In this document: positions 52,656-62,598 of the stretch, piece by piece
How positions within the stretch are numbered: position 1 is the first letter of the stretch
Layout: each line of letters starts with the position of its first letter
Translations under genes and position numbers: made by a program
Notes under the pieces: generated by a model
What the model was told of the DNA's origin: nothing
The model's input: the letters and a program-made list of their open reading frames with translations, nothing else
Database searches by the model: none
Origin: Tolypocladium sp. Sup5 PDA-1
Lineage: Eukaryota > Ascomycota > Sordariomycetes > Hypocreales > Ophiocordycipitaceae
Assembly: GCA_000750105.3 (NCBI GenBank)
Contig: JPHH03000100.1
Location: 1-64,000, forward strand
Direction: 5' to 3'
Length of the DNA stretch: 64,000 nt

Positions 52656-54445
52656 CGGCCCGAGGTCGGTCTGTTGCATAATAGCCCGACTAGAATCTTT
52701 TCGGCACCCGTCTGGCGTCCTTCCTTGGCCATGTTCCTGAAAATTATGTCTGCTGCCTGTTGAGACCCTCTTCGTTTGGTCGTAGTGAGTTCCACTGCCC
52801 ACCCAGCGCAGCCGAGGTCCAACATACCTGTGGCGTTATGGTTTCTGCATGGATGCCTGGTTGGGCAACAAAAGGCTCTGGAATAAGAGAGAAAGAGACA
52901 TGGCCAGTGCAAGCCAAGATGCTTGTAACTTATTGCGCCCTGTTTCTCCTCGGATGCTGCCCGAGTGTGTCTAGTGTCGGTCCTTGGTCGGAGAACCTCC
53001 GATGCTGCGTTGACAGGCCGTTTTGATGGACCCCCACCCCCGCCTACCTTTCTCATTAGCATCTTTGCGATTTGAACAGGCGACAAGACCGCCGTGTCGC
53101 GATTTGGCATGCAATCCTGCTATTTGCCAGTTCGGCTGGCTTATGAATTGGAGCTAGACTGAGCTCCTGGAAGCGCACCAACCATGCGAAGGCCACTGCG
53201 GCGGAAACATCGCGAAAGCAATCGCTGCAGTTGGTCTAGCTCAAGGAGATCATCCCCCCCTCATGCTTCTCGGTGTGTGCGACGTCGTTGGAATGCAGAG
53301 CGGACGTCGACCAACAGGTGGGGCGGAACAGGGTTGTGCAGGTGTTCGTCCCAATGCCCGCCCAGTGCAGATGACGTGCAGCACGGGGTCCGATCGGAAC
53401 TCACTAAAGACAGGGCAGGGATGATACGAGTAGCAGATCTGCAGCAAGCCATCGACCGATTACATGCGCGCTTACAACGACCCTTGACTTCTCCCTCAGA
53501 CGGACAGGTTACGCCCTTTCCAAGAGTGAACTAAGACCAAATATATTACGTGAAGCTTTATATTCGGTGCTCCCTTATGCCACACCCAGTCACTGATGTC
53601 ATTGGTTACCATCTCTCTCTCAACGCTTCGTGCATGCGAAAGCTAGAGGCAACGCCATGTGCCCATCTACAGCAACGTCTGTTCGCCTGTTACATGACTG
53701 AGTGGCTATATTGTGACATAATGCCGCCTCTATCTTGCTTCATGACAGAAGCGTACCGTAGACTATTAGCAGTTAAACATAAACAGCACAAGATGGCGCA
53801 CTACTGAGGCTAAACTGTTAGGCCAATAGTGCATTTTTGTTCGGAGTGAGCTTGTTGCGAAAACGTGGCTTATGCTGTACTTAGCATACACCACCTAGTC
53901 AACCAACGGCCTTCCAAAAGGCGAAATGGTCTCAACTAGACTCAACGGAACCAGTCGAATCAGTATAAGACGCTCAGATGCCTGTATCTCCTCAGTTAGG
54001 GGGCATGGGCATCATGAGCGTCTGTAAGCATACTGCGTGGCTGAGACTGTGGAAGAAAGGTTGCCAGGTAATTCTTGAAGCGTCGGATCGGCCTCGACGG
54101 CTTCTCGATAATATTCAAAACGTAGATGAGCCAGTTGGTGTTAGACCTCACGAATCCCGACTTTTTGCTCCCCCCTCAAGTCAAGCCGGGCGCTGTGCTT
54201 GCAAGCGATGTGACCAACCCTGCTTGGATTGAATTGTGCCCAACGTTGGTCGCAACCACACGGAGTACAGCATGCGAAGAACCCTGTCTGTCGGATTGGT
54301 GGCATCTCAAATGGGCAACGCCCCGCCGCTATTAGCAGGTCATTCATGCCCCGTAGTGCGTCATCCTGGTTGTCATCCTACTTATCCGGATACTCCGTAA
54401 CTGTATTATCTCGCTTCTAGCGGCTAACTTGAGCGGTATACGTTG
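52656..54445. other. Intergenic, no gene supported
   Basis: Open frames on both strands near 52502-53110 and 53184-53534 lack recognisable domains. Around 54126-54240 the frame LTNPDFLLPPQVKPGAVLAS looks protein-like, but it is short and breaks at both ends. Confidence 0.4.
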
Positions 54446-54844
54446 GGGTGGATCTAGTAGATACGAGTAAAGCCGCTAAATTCGTGATGGTCTTGATTGA
54501 TGTTCTTGTTCTTGTTCTCTGCGTCCGTCCTGGGGTAGGTACGTATTGGGGCGGTGAAGGCGTGGAGTAAATCGAACCACCCCCGCCCCAGGACGGACGC
54601 AGAGAATAAGCACAAGAACATCAATCAAGACCATCAGCAATTTGGCTGCTTTACCTACGCGGGCGACCCCCAAATACAGGTAGACTGTCCCGCTACCTGA
54701 AAGACTGGCAAGAGCACTTCGAAATTCCCGACAAGAAAAAAAGTTCCATCAACAGCATTTCAGTTATCCCAAAATACTATTGACAGCACTCTTTCCCTAT
54801 CGAGGAAAAGCGGTCACCCGCGTAAGTATCTACTAGATCCACCC
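54446..54844. mobile_element. 399-bp inverted-repeat element with internal 50-bp hairpin
   Basis: Terminal inverted repeats GGGTGGATCTAGTAGATAC (54446-54464 and reverse complement 54826-54844) match perfectly over 19 bases. Inside, 54486-54535 and 54586-54635 are inverted copies matching at 48 of 50 positions around a 50-base loop. Non-coding. The structure is that of a MITE or foldback element. Confidence 0.75.
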
Positions 54845-55072
54845 TGACGTGAAAGACAGGGTACGTGCCACGTATCCGACACTAGTACGTCTAGGCGAGT
54901 CTATATTGACAAGTGGTTAGCCTGATAATTGGATACCCGCCGGACACCGATGTCATCCCGAAGTTCTAGCTTAAAAGGAAGGCCAATTGCCCAAATCACT
55001 CGACCGCTGGATCTCCAAGCATCTCGTCAACCAAAGCTTCAACCACAAGAAGGTCGAAAACCAGCGGGCACC

Positions 55073-55637
55073 ATGCGCTTCCACTTCCTCCCCCTCCTGT
55101 CCCTCCTAGTTGGGCAATCCCTTGCCCTGCTGCAGCCTAACCACACTACACGCTGTGGCGTCTCCATTTACAACCCTGGCAACTTTTTCACCCCGACAGG
55201 GCCATGGAGCTTGATGTCCCACGCAGGAGAAAGCCTGTACATTGCCGGTTCGTCGCTATCAGCCCGCCAGAGATTTAAGACTACCTATACTCACTATTTC
55301 TAACTATATAGGTATGCGTGGCATTGATCCGGCAACTAATGCTTTAGTGCCGGAGGGTCTTCCGCGTGTCCGTCAGGCGTACAAGAACATGGCTGCGCTC
55401 GCTGGGATGGTGGGGGTGAATCTCGAAAACTGTGTCCGGATCGTCGTCTACACGACTGATATGAACCTGTACCGCCCGATGTGCAACCAGGTGCAGATCG
55501 AGCTCTGGGGCGACGATCCTAATACATACCCGCCCCGGACGATCATCGAGGTGGTTGGGCTGAATGATAATGACATCGTGGAAGTTGAGGCGACTTTCCA
55601 CGCTCCACATCTGGGCAAAGGAAAAGGCAAATGCTGA
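55073..55637 (+). CDS. Secreted RidA/YjgF/UK114-family protein
   Basis: Two exons, join(55073..55247, 55312..55637), encode 166 residues; the 64-nt intron (GTTCGT donor, CTAAC branch, ATATAG acceptor) is phase 1. The first 18 residues form a signal peptide (MRFHFLPLLSLLVGQSLA). The rest is a RidA trimer fold: GMRGIDPATNALVPEG, QAYKNMAALAGMVGVNLENC, VVYTTDMNLYRPMCNQV and YPPRTIIEVVGLNDNDIVEV, the last containing the arginine that binds the carboxylate in imine deaminases. RidA normally acts in the cytosol or mitochondria on enamine/imine intermediates, so a secretory form is unusual. The C-terminus is basic (KGKGKC). Confidence 0.82.
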
Positions 55638-57830
55638 AATCAGATCAATTCAACACCGGTCAGCCGATGCAGACGACTTGGAATTTGACACCCAAGATGA
55701 TAGACCCCTTTAATGAATCATCATGACACATTTTCTGTCCAGGCCTACTGAAGAGGAAGTAAGGCGTCAGCGAATGATGAGCTGAGGTTTATGGTGTTGC
55801 GGCTGAAATGCTTGCTGGTGTTTGAGGGAGAAAAGTTGTGCCCACAGCGCCAGCAAGCCGGACATATCCAGACACCATGTAAGGTCGAGACATGGATAGC
55901 TTTGATGTGTAGCGGCTTGCTAATATGAGTGTAAACTGGCTGCTAACCCAAGTATCGCAATTGTATCAAGATGCAGAGAAGAATACCGCAAAGCCGGAGA
56001 GTAATCCAGGAGTGTTTCCTCGACGAAAGCATCCGGCGGCAACAACCCGAGACTTGAGGACCTGAAGTGACGTCGTGCCATGACACACAGTCACCAGGGC
56101 ATGTTTAGGTCTACATTGGCTTTTTCTCGTAGCCCCCATGAGCCATGGGCTTACCAGAGAGAAGGAGTGGGTATCACTACGTGACATCGTCTGGACCCTT
56201 TTCTTCCTGGTGCCGCTTAGCTATCGACCGCAGATGGCGCGAAGGCGGTTCATACGCGAATGTAGAAATACGAAGGAGTAGAATGGCGTCTAGATCTCGA
56301 AACGGAAAAGGGACGTTCCATGCAGTCCTCTGGTGGGAGAGCGGACTCTCTTGTTTCATTGTTTCCGAGCACTCGAATGTGTTGACCTGGCTGCCAGTTG
56401 GTGTGTCACGTGGGCAGAAGGGCATGCCGGTAGCAGCGTGGGTGCGAAGCATCCTGCTGTAGATGGAGTCCCATCCCGGATACGACGACAAACAAGTCTA
56501 TATAGCCTGCTGCTCAAACACCGTTCAGGTCGCCGACCATTGGCCCCCCCTGTGGTGATAAGCGTACGAACCTACATTGAACGGACTCATTTGAAATTGT
56601 CAGAATGCGGGGCTTATCATCATGGTCTTGGGGGATGGTTGGGCGACCATCAGATGTGGGGTTCACCCCCTGAGTGTCTGGGTTTAGCCCCTGGAAAGCG
56701 TCGCTGTGCCTCCCAGACCATAATCAGCCACTAAGTCCTTGCATTTGCCGCCACAGCTAGCCTGCCTCTATTACTACACCCTTCTAGGATCATAAACCAC
56801 GCTGATGTCTCCGTATTGCCACCTAAGAGTGGAGCAAATGACATAAGAGTAGATACACATAAAAGAGTATGTGAATTGCTAGTAATCCAAGTACTAATAC
56901 TTCCTAGTAATTAACACTTCCCCCATCGCGATCGAGGCATTACTGCAGCCTGCGTGGCATGCCCATTGCAAGCTGCTCCAATAGGTCCTCTGGGACCTCG
57001 TACTAAGCATCTAGGCTGCCGGATTGGATGGTTCTTTGAAGTACGAGTAGGCGGCGCCGGCGGGCTGCTAGGCAGCTGGTCCGGGCCGCCGGGCAGCTAG
57101 CGGCAATCCGGCTCAATGAATACATCGGTATTTGAAGAAGGCATCGCTTTTGCTTGCGTAAGAATAAGATTGCACGAGAAAGAAGGTCGTGATGTATGCG
57201 TTAGAGTCGTTTCAATAACGGCTCTGATGACGGCACCGATGACGTCGGAATATAATAGGAAAGGGTACCTACGAATATAAATTAGTATATAAAGGTACAA
57301 GTGGCGGTTAGGACCAATCAAAACCGTAGTTGTGGGGCTTGTACATCAGCATGGTTTATGAAGGAGTGGACCCGTCAAGTCGGGGAAGAACTCAAGCTTC
57401 AAGTTCCAAGCCACCACATGCCGGCTTTGGGTAAGGGAGACTCCGTGGACGCCCGTCGCGAGTCAACAACCCTGGCAAACATGGGCAACAAACCACGCTA
57501 ACGTGCTTCAAATCATGCAAAGGGCCAGGTTCTACCTTTCCATCACCAGTCTTGTGCATGGGGGTGAAAAATCCCGGGTGTCATCCCACTGGCGGACAGT
57601 CGGATCTAAGCATGGGAGCCAACAGTCCGAAAATTGGACTCCTCAGCCTCAATTGCGGTTTCCTAGCCGTCAACGCCGTGTCTTGAGAAAGTAGCTTCTC
57701 CTGCAAGGTCACCCCTTTGTAGAATCGTTGATCCTAATTTCTGTGTTGTTTTTCCTCTCTGCTCTGCTCTGCTCTGCGCCTTCGTTATGATGTCTCCGCC
57801 TCTCGTTATTCTTCATTTTGAACAGTAGCG
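55638..57830. other. Long intergenic stretch, no gene supported
   Basis: Frames around 56145-56734 show no domain. The stretch 56850-57130, AT-rich then strongly GC-rich with short hairpins (GGCTGCTAGGCAGC), may be retroelement debris. CTCTG repeats (57756-57776) lie in the leader of the GPCR gene. Confidence 0.45.
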
Positions 57831-59110
57831 ATGGCCGAGTCAAGGGAGATCGACCATCTCATCGCTATACCGACCTTTATCGGGTCTCTGCTGTCCTTCT
57901 TGGGCTCTGCGACAGCGTTGGGTTTTCAGATCACTCGTCCCCCGCAACACCATTTCCGCCATTCGCTAATCGTCAATCTTCTGGTTGCAGGTATGTAAAG
58001 AAAACATGGCATCTGATCAATCCTCGGTAGATCACATTTTTCCTCTAATACTGTAGGTAATAGATTTGATCTACGGTCTTTGCAATACCATCTCCGGAGC
58101 GGTCTTTCTCATCAGTGGTCGGACACCGAGTCCACTCTCTACCCCGGATACGGCATGCCGCGTCAGTGGCTGGTTTAGCCAGTCAAATGCTCAGGCTGTC
58201 GACTTCAACATCCTGATCATCGCTATTGTCGTTCTATTATCCGTTGTCAAGAAGGACTCGATCGCTCATCTGGAGACCAAATGGCAGGTCCCCATCTGCG
58301 TCTTGGCGTGGATACCTGGCTTCATCACTGGTACGATCTATTCATTCTGTCTGGCGAAGTCAAAGATCTTGAAGGTAGCTGACTGCCAATTGTGCAGGTA
58401 CAATCGGCCTATTAACCGGGTCCTACGGTTACGTTAGTGGCAACTGGTGCTGGATCAGGAGCAACAGACTTGACCTGAGATATGCCCTCTCCCACGGCTG
58501 GCGTATCGCCATCTTCTTCATCACGATTTTCATCTACACCTACATCTATATCACTCTGAGACGTGTCTTCAAGAACCTGAGAAGCATCTCGACAAATCAT
58601 GGCACCCGCGCAGGGCAAGAACATGAAGCCCCAGCCTCCTCTGATATCGACAATGATACCCAAAAGATCCTCGTCAACCAATCCGTCTCAGTTAGCCACG
58701 AGATGCAGCCCATACCCCGGACGCCTGATGCACTGGAGGATAACAACGGCGACAACAGCAGCAACGAGTTCCACGCCGTCAATGGCACAAGTCAGTCAAG
58801 AGTCGTGATTCAGGGGACCTCAAGGAGCGATGACACACCGTTTGAGGCCTCTCGCATGCCGGCCGCGCCCAACGTGAAGAAAATGCTGCTCATGAACGGT
58901 TACCCGTTAGCCTATATCATTCTTTGGATTCCTGGCATTTCCAACAGACTGGCTGAGTCTGTTGGAGGGTCGCCGCGCTGGCTTAGCGCTCTGCAGGCGT
59001 CGACGCAGTACATTGGTCTCATCAACGCCGTGACATACGGCATGAATGAACAGATGAGGCGAGGTGTGTGGAAGAAGCTGAAGGATACCGGCGGGCGAGG
59101 CCGTGATTGA
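57831..59110 (+). CDS. cAMP-receptor-like G-protein-coupled receptor
   Basis: Three exons, join(57831..57990, 58064..58330, 58398..59110), encode 379 residues; both introns are phase 1 and 67-73 nt. Seven hydrophobic segments fit the Dicty_CAR/Git3-like receptor group of filamentous fungi: FIGSLLSFLGSATALGF, SLIVNLLVADLIYGLCNTIS, DFNILIIAIVVLLSV, WQVPICVLAWIPGFITGTIG, HGWRIAIFFITIFIYTYIYI, GYPLAYIILWIPGISNRLAE, ASTQYIGLINAVTYGMNEQM. The disulfide cysteines (ACRVSGWFSQ and NWCWIRS) are present. A Ser/Asn/Asp-rich third cytoplasmic loop of about 100 residues precedes helix 6. Such receptors couple to heterotrimeric G proteins in nutrient or stress sensing; the ligand is unknown. Confidence 0.85.
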
Positions 59111-60007
59111 TTGATTGGGGAGGTGAAAGATTGAGGCATGCATGGATGGGTGGATCTCCTTACTGGTAATCTTGGCCATTGACACACGAGGAAAAGCTGC
59201 AACACTCGATTCATATCGAAAGGCACTTAGGCCCGCCGCAGCAGTTGTCGGATCATTCTTCTAGCACTGTCGTCATAATAAAAGTTGAGAGCTATCTACA
59301 TGGAATGACCTCGTTTGAGACCCCGGGTAACCTATGATGCCCGGGTCATTGCTCCGTTGCCCACCTCTCACAGTGAACTCTGAAGATCCCCGAGAGGGTT
59401 ATTATCAAGAAGCTCGAATAATTGCTCAAGCTAAAGCGTGCCTTGCTCTGTTGTCCATCTTCTGTAATATTGGACTCGGCCCCATCTGCTCACGTCAGAA
59501 CCTGTGCCCAGACTCATTCGTTTGTACCTTCGCCATCGTTCTCCGTTTGTGCACGTCTCTACTACAAATCTGTCAGTCAAAATGCCATTTCCATTCCATC
59601 TGTTGTTCGGACTTTGTCCTGGCCGTATTCGAAAAGTACAAAGTCCACAAGCGCAGCGGGCTGAGCAGTCTCCGATCCAACCGGGTTGATTCCACAATGT
59701 TACAATTTCCACACATTGGGTCTGCAATAACAGAACCAACGGCATAATGAACGGCCAAGCGGACCTCGACGAGCTAGATTAGCTATCTTTGATGGACAAC
59801 CCGAGTCTAGCCGTGAGATATGCGGTTGGTTCTGGTATCACAGATGTTGCGTGGTGCTGGAAGGTACTTTGTTTTACGGCCCATGACCCTAGCCTTGTCA
59901 TGAATCATGCTGTTGGTCCTGTTACATCGACAATTCTATGTGAAACTGCAAGTTCTGCAGAATTCCATCGGTTCGACAAAATTAGTAAATTTATCAGGAG
60001 GAACAGG
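59111..60007. other. Spacer with three diverged copies of a 40-bp motif
   Basis: The motif GTTGGTTCTGxTAT with flanking similarity occurs inverted near 59715-59757 and direct at about 59809-59850 and 59890-59932. It lies in the upstream region of the small cysteine-rich peptide gene. No gene recognised. Confidence 0.45.
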
Positions 60008-60014
60008 TATAAAA
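60008..60014 (+). promoter_or_regulatory. TATA box of the 55-residue peptide gene
   Basis: TATAAAA lies 130 nt before the ATG at 60138, a spacing close to that of the TATA-like box before the other small secreted protein (7.5-7.8 kb). Confidence 0.5.
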
Positions 60015-60137
60015 GGCCGACATCTCTTCAGGAATACAGTGCTCCAAGTCTACGTGGCCGACACTTCTATCGATACCACTTGTCTTTATTGCCATATTTT
60101 TCTTTCCACACATCAGATCCCTGCGCTTTAGTCCAAA

Positions 60138-60458
60138 ATGAAGGCATTCACTGTCCTACTGACCTTTTTTGTGGCCCTTGGGGCCGCCCTTCCATCGCTA
60201 GACTTCATGACTGGAGACAAGGCAATGACTCAAGAAGAGAGAGAAGTCTTTTGTGTAAGTTCTCGCATGTGATTCACAGCATGCGATTTACAAGTAGTCT
60301 ATCCCATAAACTAACGTCACTGGTAACTCCAGGGTGCCTGCCAGAAGTGTGTCTATGTCTGCCAACTATACGGTGTAAGTTCTTCTTAGCGCTCTATGAG
60401 AGGTCGGGTTGTCACACATGAAAGTTTGCTCACTATTCGGCAATTACAGTGCTGCTAG
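60138..60458 (+). CDS. Tiny secreted peptide, 55 residues, six cysteines
   Basis: Three exons, join(60138..60254, 60333..60374, 60450..60458), each with a good GTAAGT donor and AG acceptor and all in phase 0, encode a 55-residue precursor. Residues 1-18 are a signal peptide (MKAFTVLLTFFVALGAAL). The mature part has six cysteines packed into 17 residues (39, 42, 45, 49, 54, 55), ending in a CC pair immediately before the stop. The third exon holds only two codons and the stop. A TATA box precedes it. It could be an effector, antimicrobial or signalling peptide; I recognise no family. It lies 1.0 kb downstream of a GPCR gene on the same strand. The correct phase of two consensus introns is the main support. 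Confidence 0.65.
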
Positions 60459-62598
60459 GTCCCAGCGTCCTACGGAGCATGCGGAGGCATTGGAGGTCAC
60501 CAGTCGCGGGAAGAGCTCCGAGGATATCGCTTGAATTCTAGGCCTGCATGCAATTTAAGTTTGACCGACGATAAGAGCACGTTATCCGGTCTTCTATACA
60601 GCGACTTTTATGCAAGACTGGCGTGTGTTGAGTTCTGTTTGTTACCATAACTGAAGAAAAATATCACAAATCGAGAGATAAGGTGGTCGCGTTAAGCGGT
60701 TCCTTTTTATGTTGAATTTCAATAGATTGATGAAAAACTCTGCTCTCGCCGTCTGGCTTATCTATGTGGCCTCTGCTGCCTAGCCAGGCAGGAGCCGTCT
60801 CTTCCGGCTTGGCCTCCTTAGCCTTGAGGCATTTCCACTGCTTCCTCAACCAACAGCTGTTGCCTAAGTCAACTAGTCTATCCAACATAAGCGCCAGCTA
60901 GCTTCTTTTCAGCGGCTTATTTAGGTCGACTACCTGTTGACAGCAGCGCGTGGCCTCTCCTTTTAATTAAAGCCTTTCGCCCTCTACTACTAGCACTCTC
61001 ACCATCGACGTTTCCCAAAGGAAAATTAACGTTTTATTCCAGCCTGGATGAGATAACTTGCCACTAAAAACAAAGGATAAACGTGAGTCTCACAGTACCG
61101 TCATAACTCAGTAAATTCAAACAGCGCTACCGCGATGAGCCGCACACTCAACCAATAGGGGGGTTGATCTGCTACGCCGCTAACCGTAAACTGTAGAATA
61201 TGTGGATTCCCCGCACCGCCAGCTTGTTTGAATTTACCCCAGTTCTCACGGTATAGTGCACGCCCGGTTGAGAGGCCGAGATCCTGCATGCGGCATGGTA
61301 ATCGCAAGTTATTGAGGGTGCACGGGTGGTCATGCAGCCGAGGCCGCTTTTGGATGAGTAAGAGACTGAAATCACTTCCCCACATTTGTCTGCTTGATGG
61401 TTGCTGCCCTCCCCTTGGTGTTGCCCCTGTTGCGCTCGTATCTGCAGACTAAACATGCAGGCTAACATTGAGCATGCCTTTGCCATTCAGAGCGGGGTGC
61501 CATGCGCAAAAGCGTTAGGGCCCACGAATCCTGACAAGTTACGCGTTAATAAGACAATCCTACAACGGAAGCCTCACATCAGGTTATTCGAAGCCTCGTA
61601 TCCCTATGGAGACCCGTGCCTACATTCCTCATGAAGGGTGAGTTCCTTATGTAACTTTCGTATGACGAGACGTCCTCTATGCCCACGAATGAGACCTTGC
61701 ACAGAGGCGTGCTTCCAACGCCATACACTCCTTGTGGCGCCACCCAACTGTGCGACATGCGGGGATGGTCGAAGACACCAGCCAAATAAGCACTAGTTAG
61801 TGCGTACCGGCGGAACGGTCCGGCCGTGGAGCACGCCACGTCGACACCAGCCGAGATTGTGAAAGTCCCTGCCAGCAAGCGACGGATTGGATGAGCTGGG
61901 CGTGTCGTTGGTCTGAGGCGGAGCTGCTTTTCGCTGCCTTTATTCTCACGACGTAACAGTCCGTCTCCCCTGCCGTCGTGCACAGCCTGCCAGCCAGACA
62001 GCGTCTCGCGTACCCTCCCTCTTTCCTTCTTTCTCCGTCTACACCAGGCCGCTTCTCATCCGTCCTGGCTTTCCAACTCTCATTTGACAGAGCACCCAGA
62101 GCCGGTCTATCAACAAGCACCTTTCGTTGTTCCCTACATACGTCCTTGCTGCTCCGACGAGTGCCCATTTCGTCCCTCAACTTTCTTTCGCTTTTACACT
62201 GCTTTGAACTCGTTCCAACTACCTCTCTTCGGCAGATGTCCCTCGCTTGAACCCAACCACCAGCGAACGGCTCAATTAGCTCCATCAACTCGGCCATTGG
62301 CACGCAGTGCGACACTTTTGTCGGCGCCTCGTTGAACACAAATACTTGGACTCGAACAACACTAATTCACGTGGTCGATTTTTTCTCCCGTCACTGGCAA
62401 ACTATCGATCTTTGTGCGCAGAGATCTTAGATTGAATTTCGAGGACTCGCCAGGCTTTCGACGACTCACGCTCGCTTGCGCCGCACCGATCCTCCTCACA
62501 AATCTCGTCGGCTAAAGCGAGGCGCTTCGCAGGAGGACGACGCTCGCGCCCAAGTAAAGGGGGTTAGGGGAATTACAAACAATCCTTCCGAAACTCAG
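60459..62598. other. Long intergenic stretch, leader of the Flc-like gene at its end
   Basis: No gene supported. The first kilobase is AT-rich. From about 62000 the plus strand is pyrimidine-rich, as expected of a long 5' leader of the channel gene. Confidence 0.45.

Noticed and set aside
56850..57130. Possible LTR or copia-type retroelement remnant
   Set aside because: Composition is suggestive, but no paired LTR, primer site or polymerase frame could be found.
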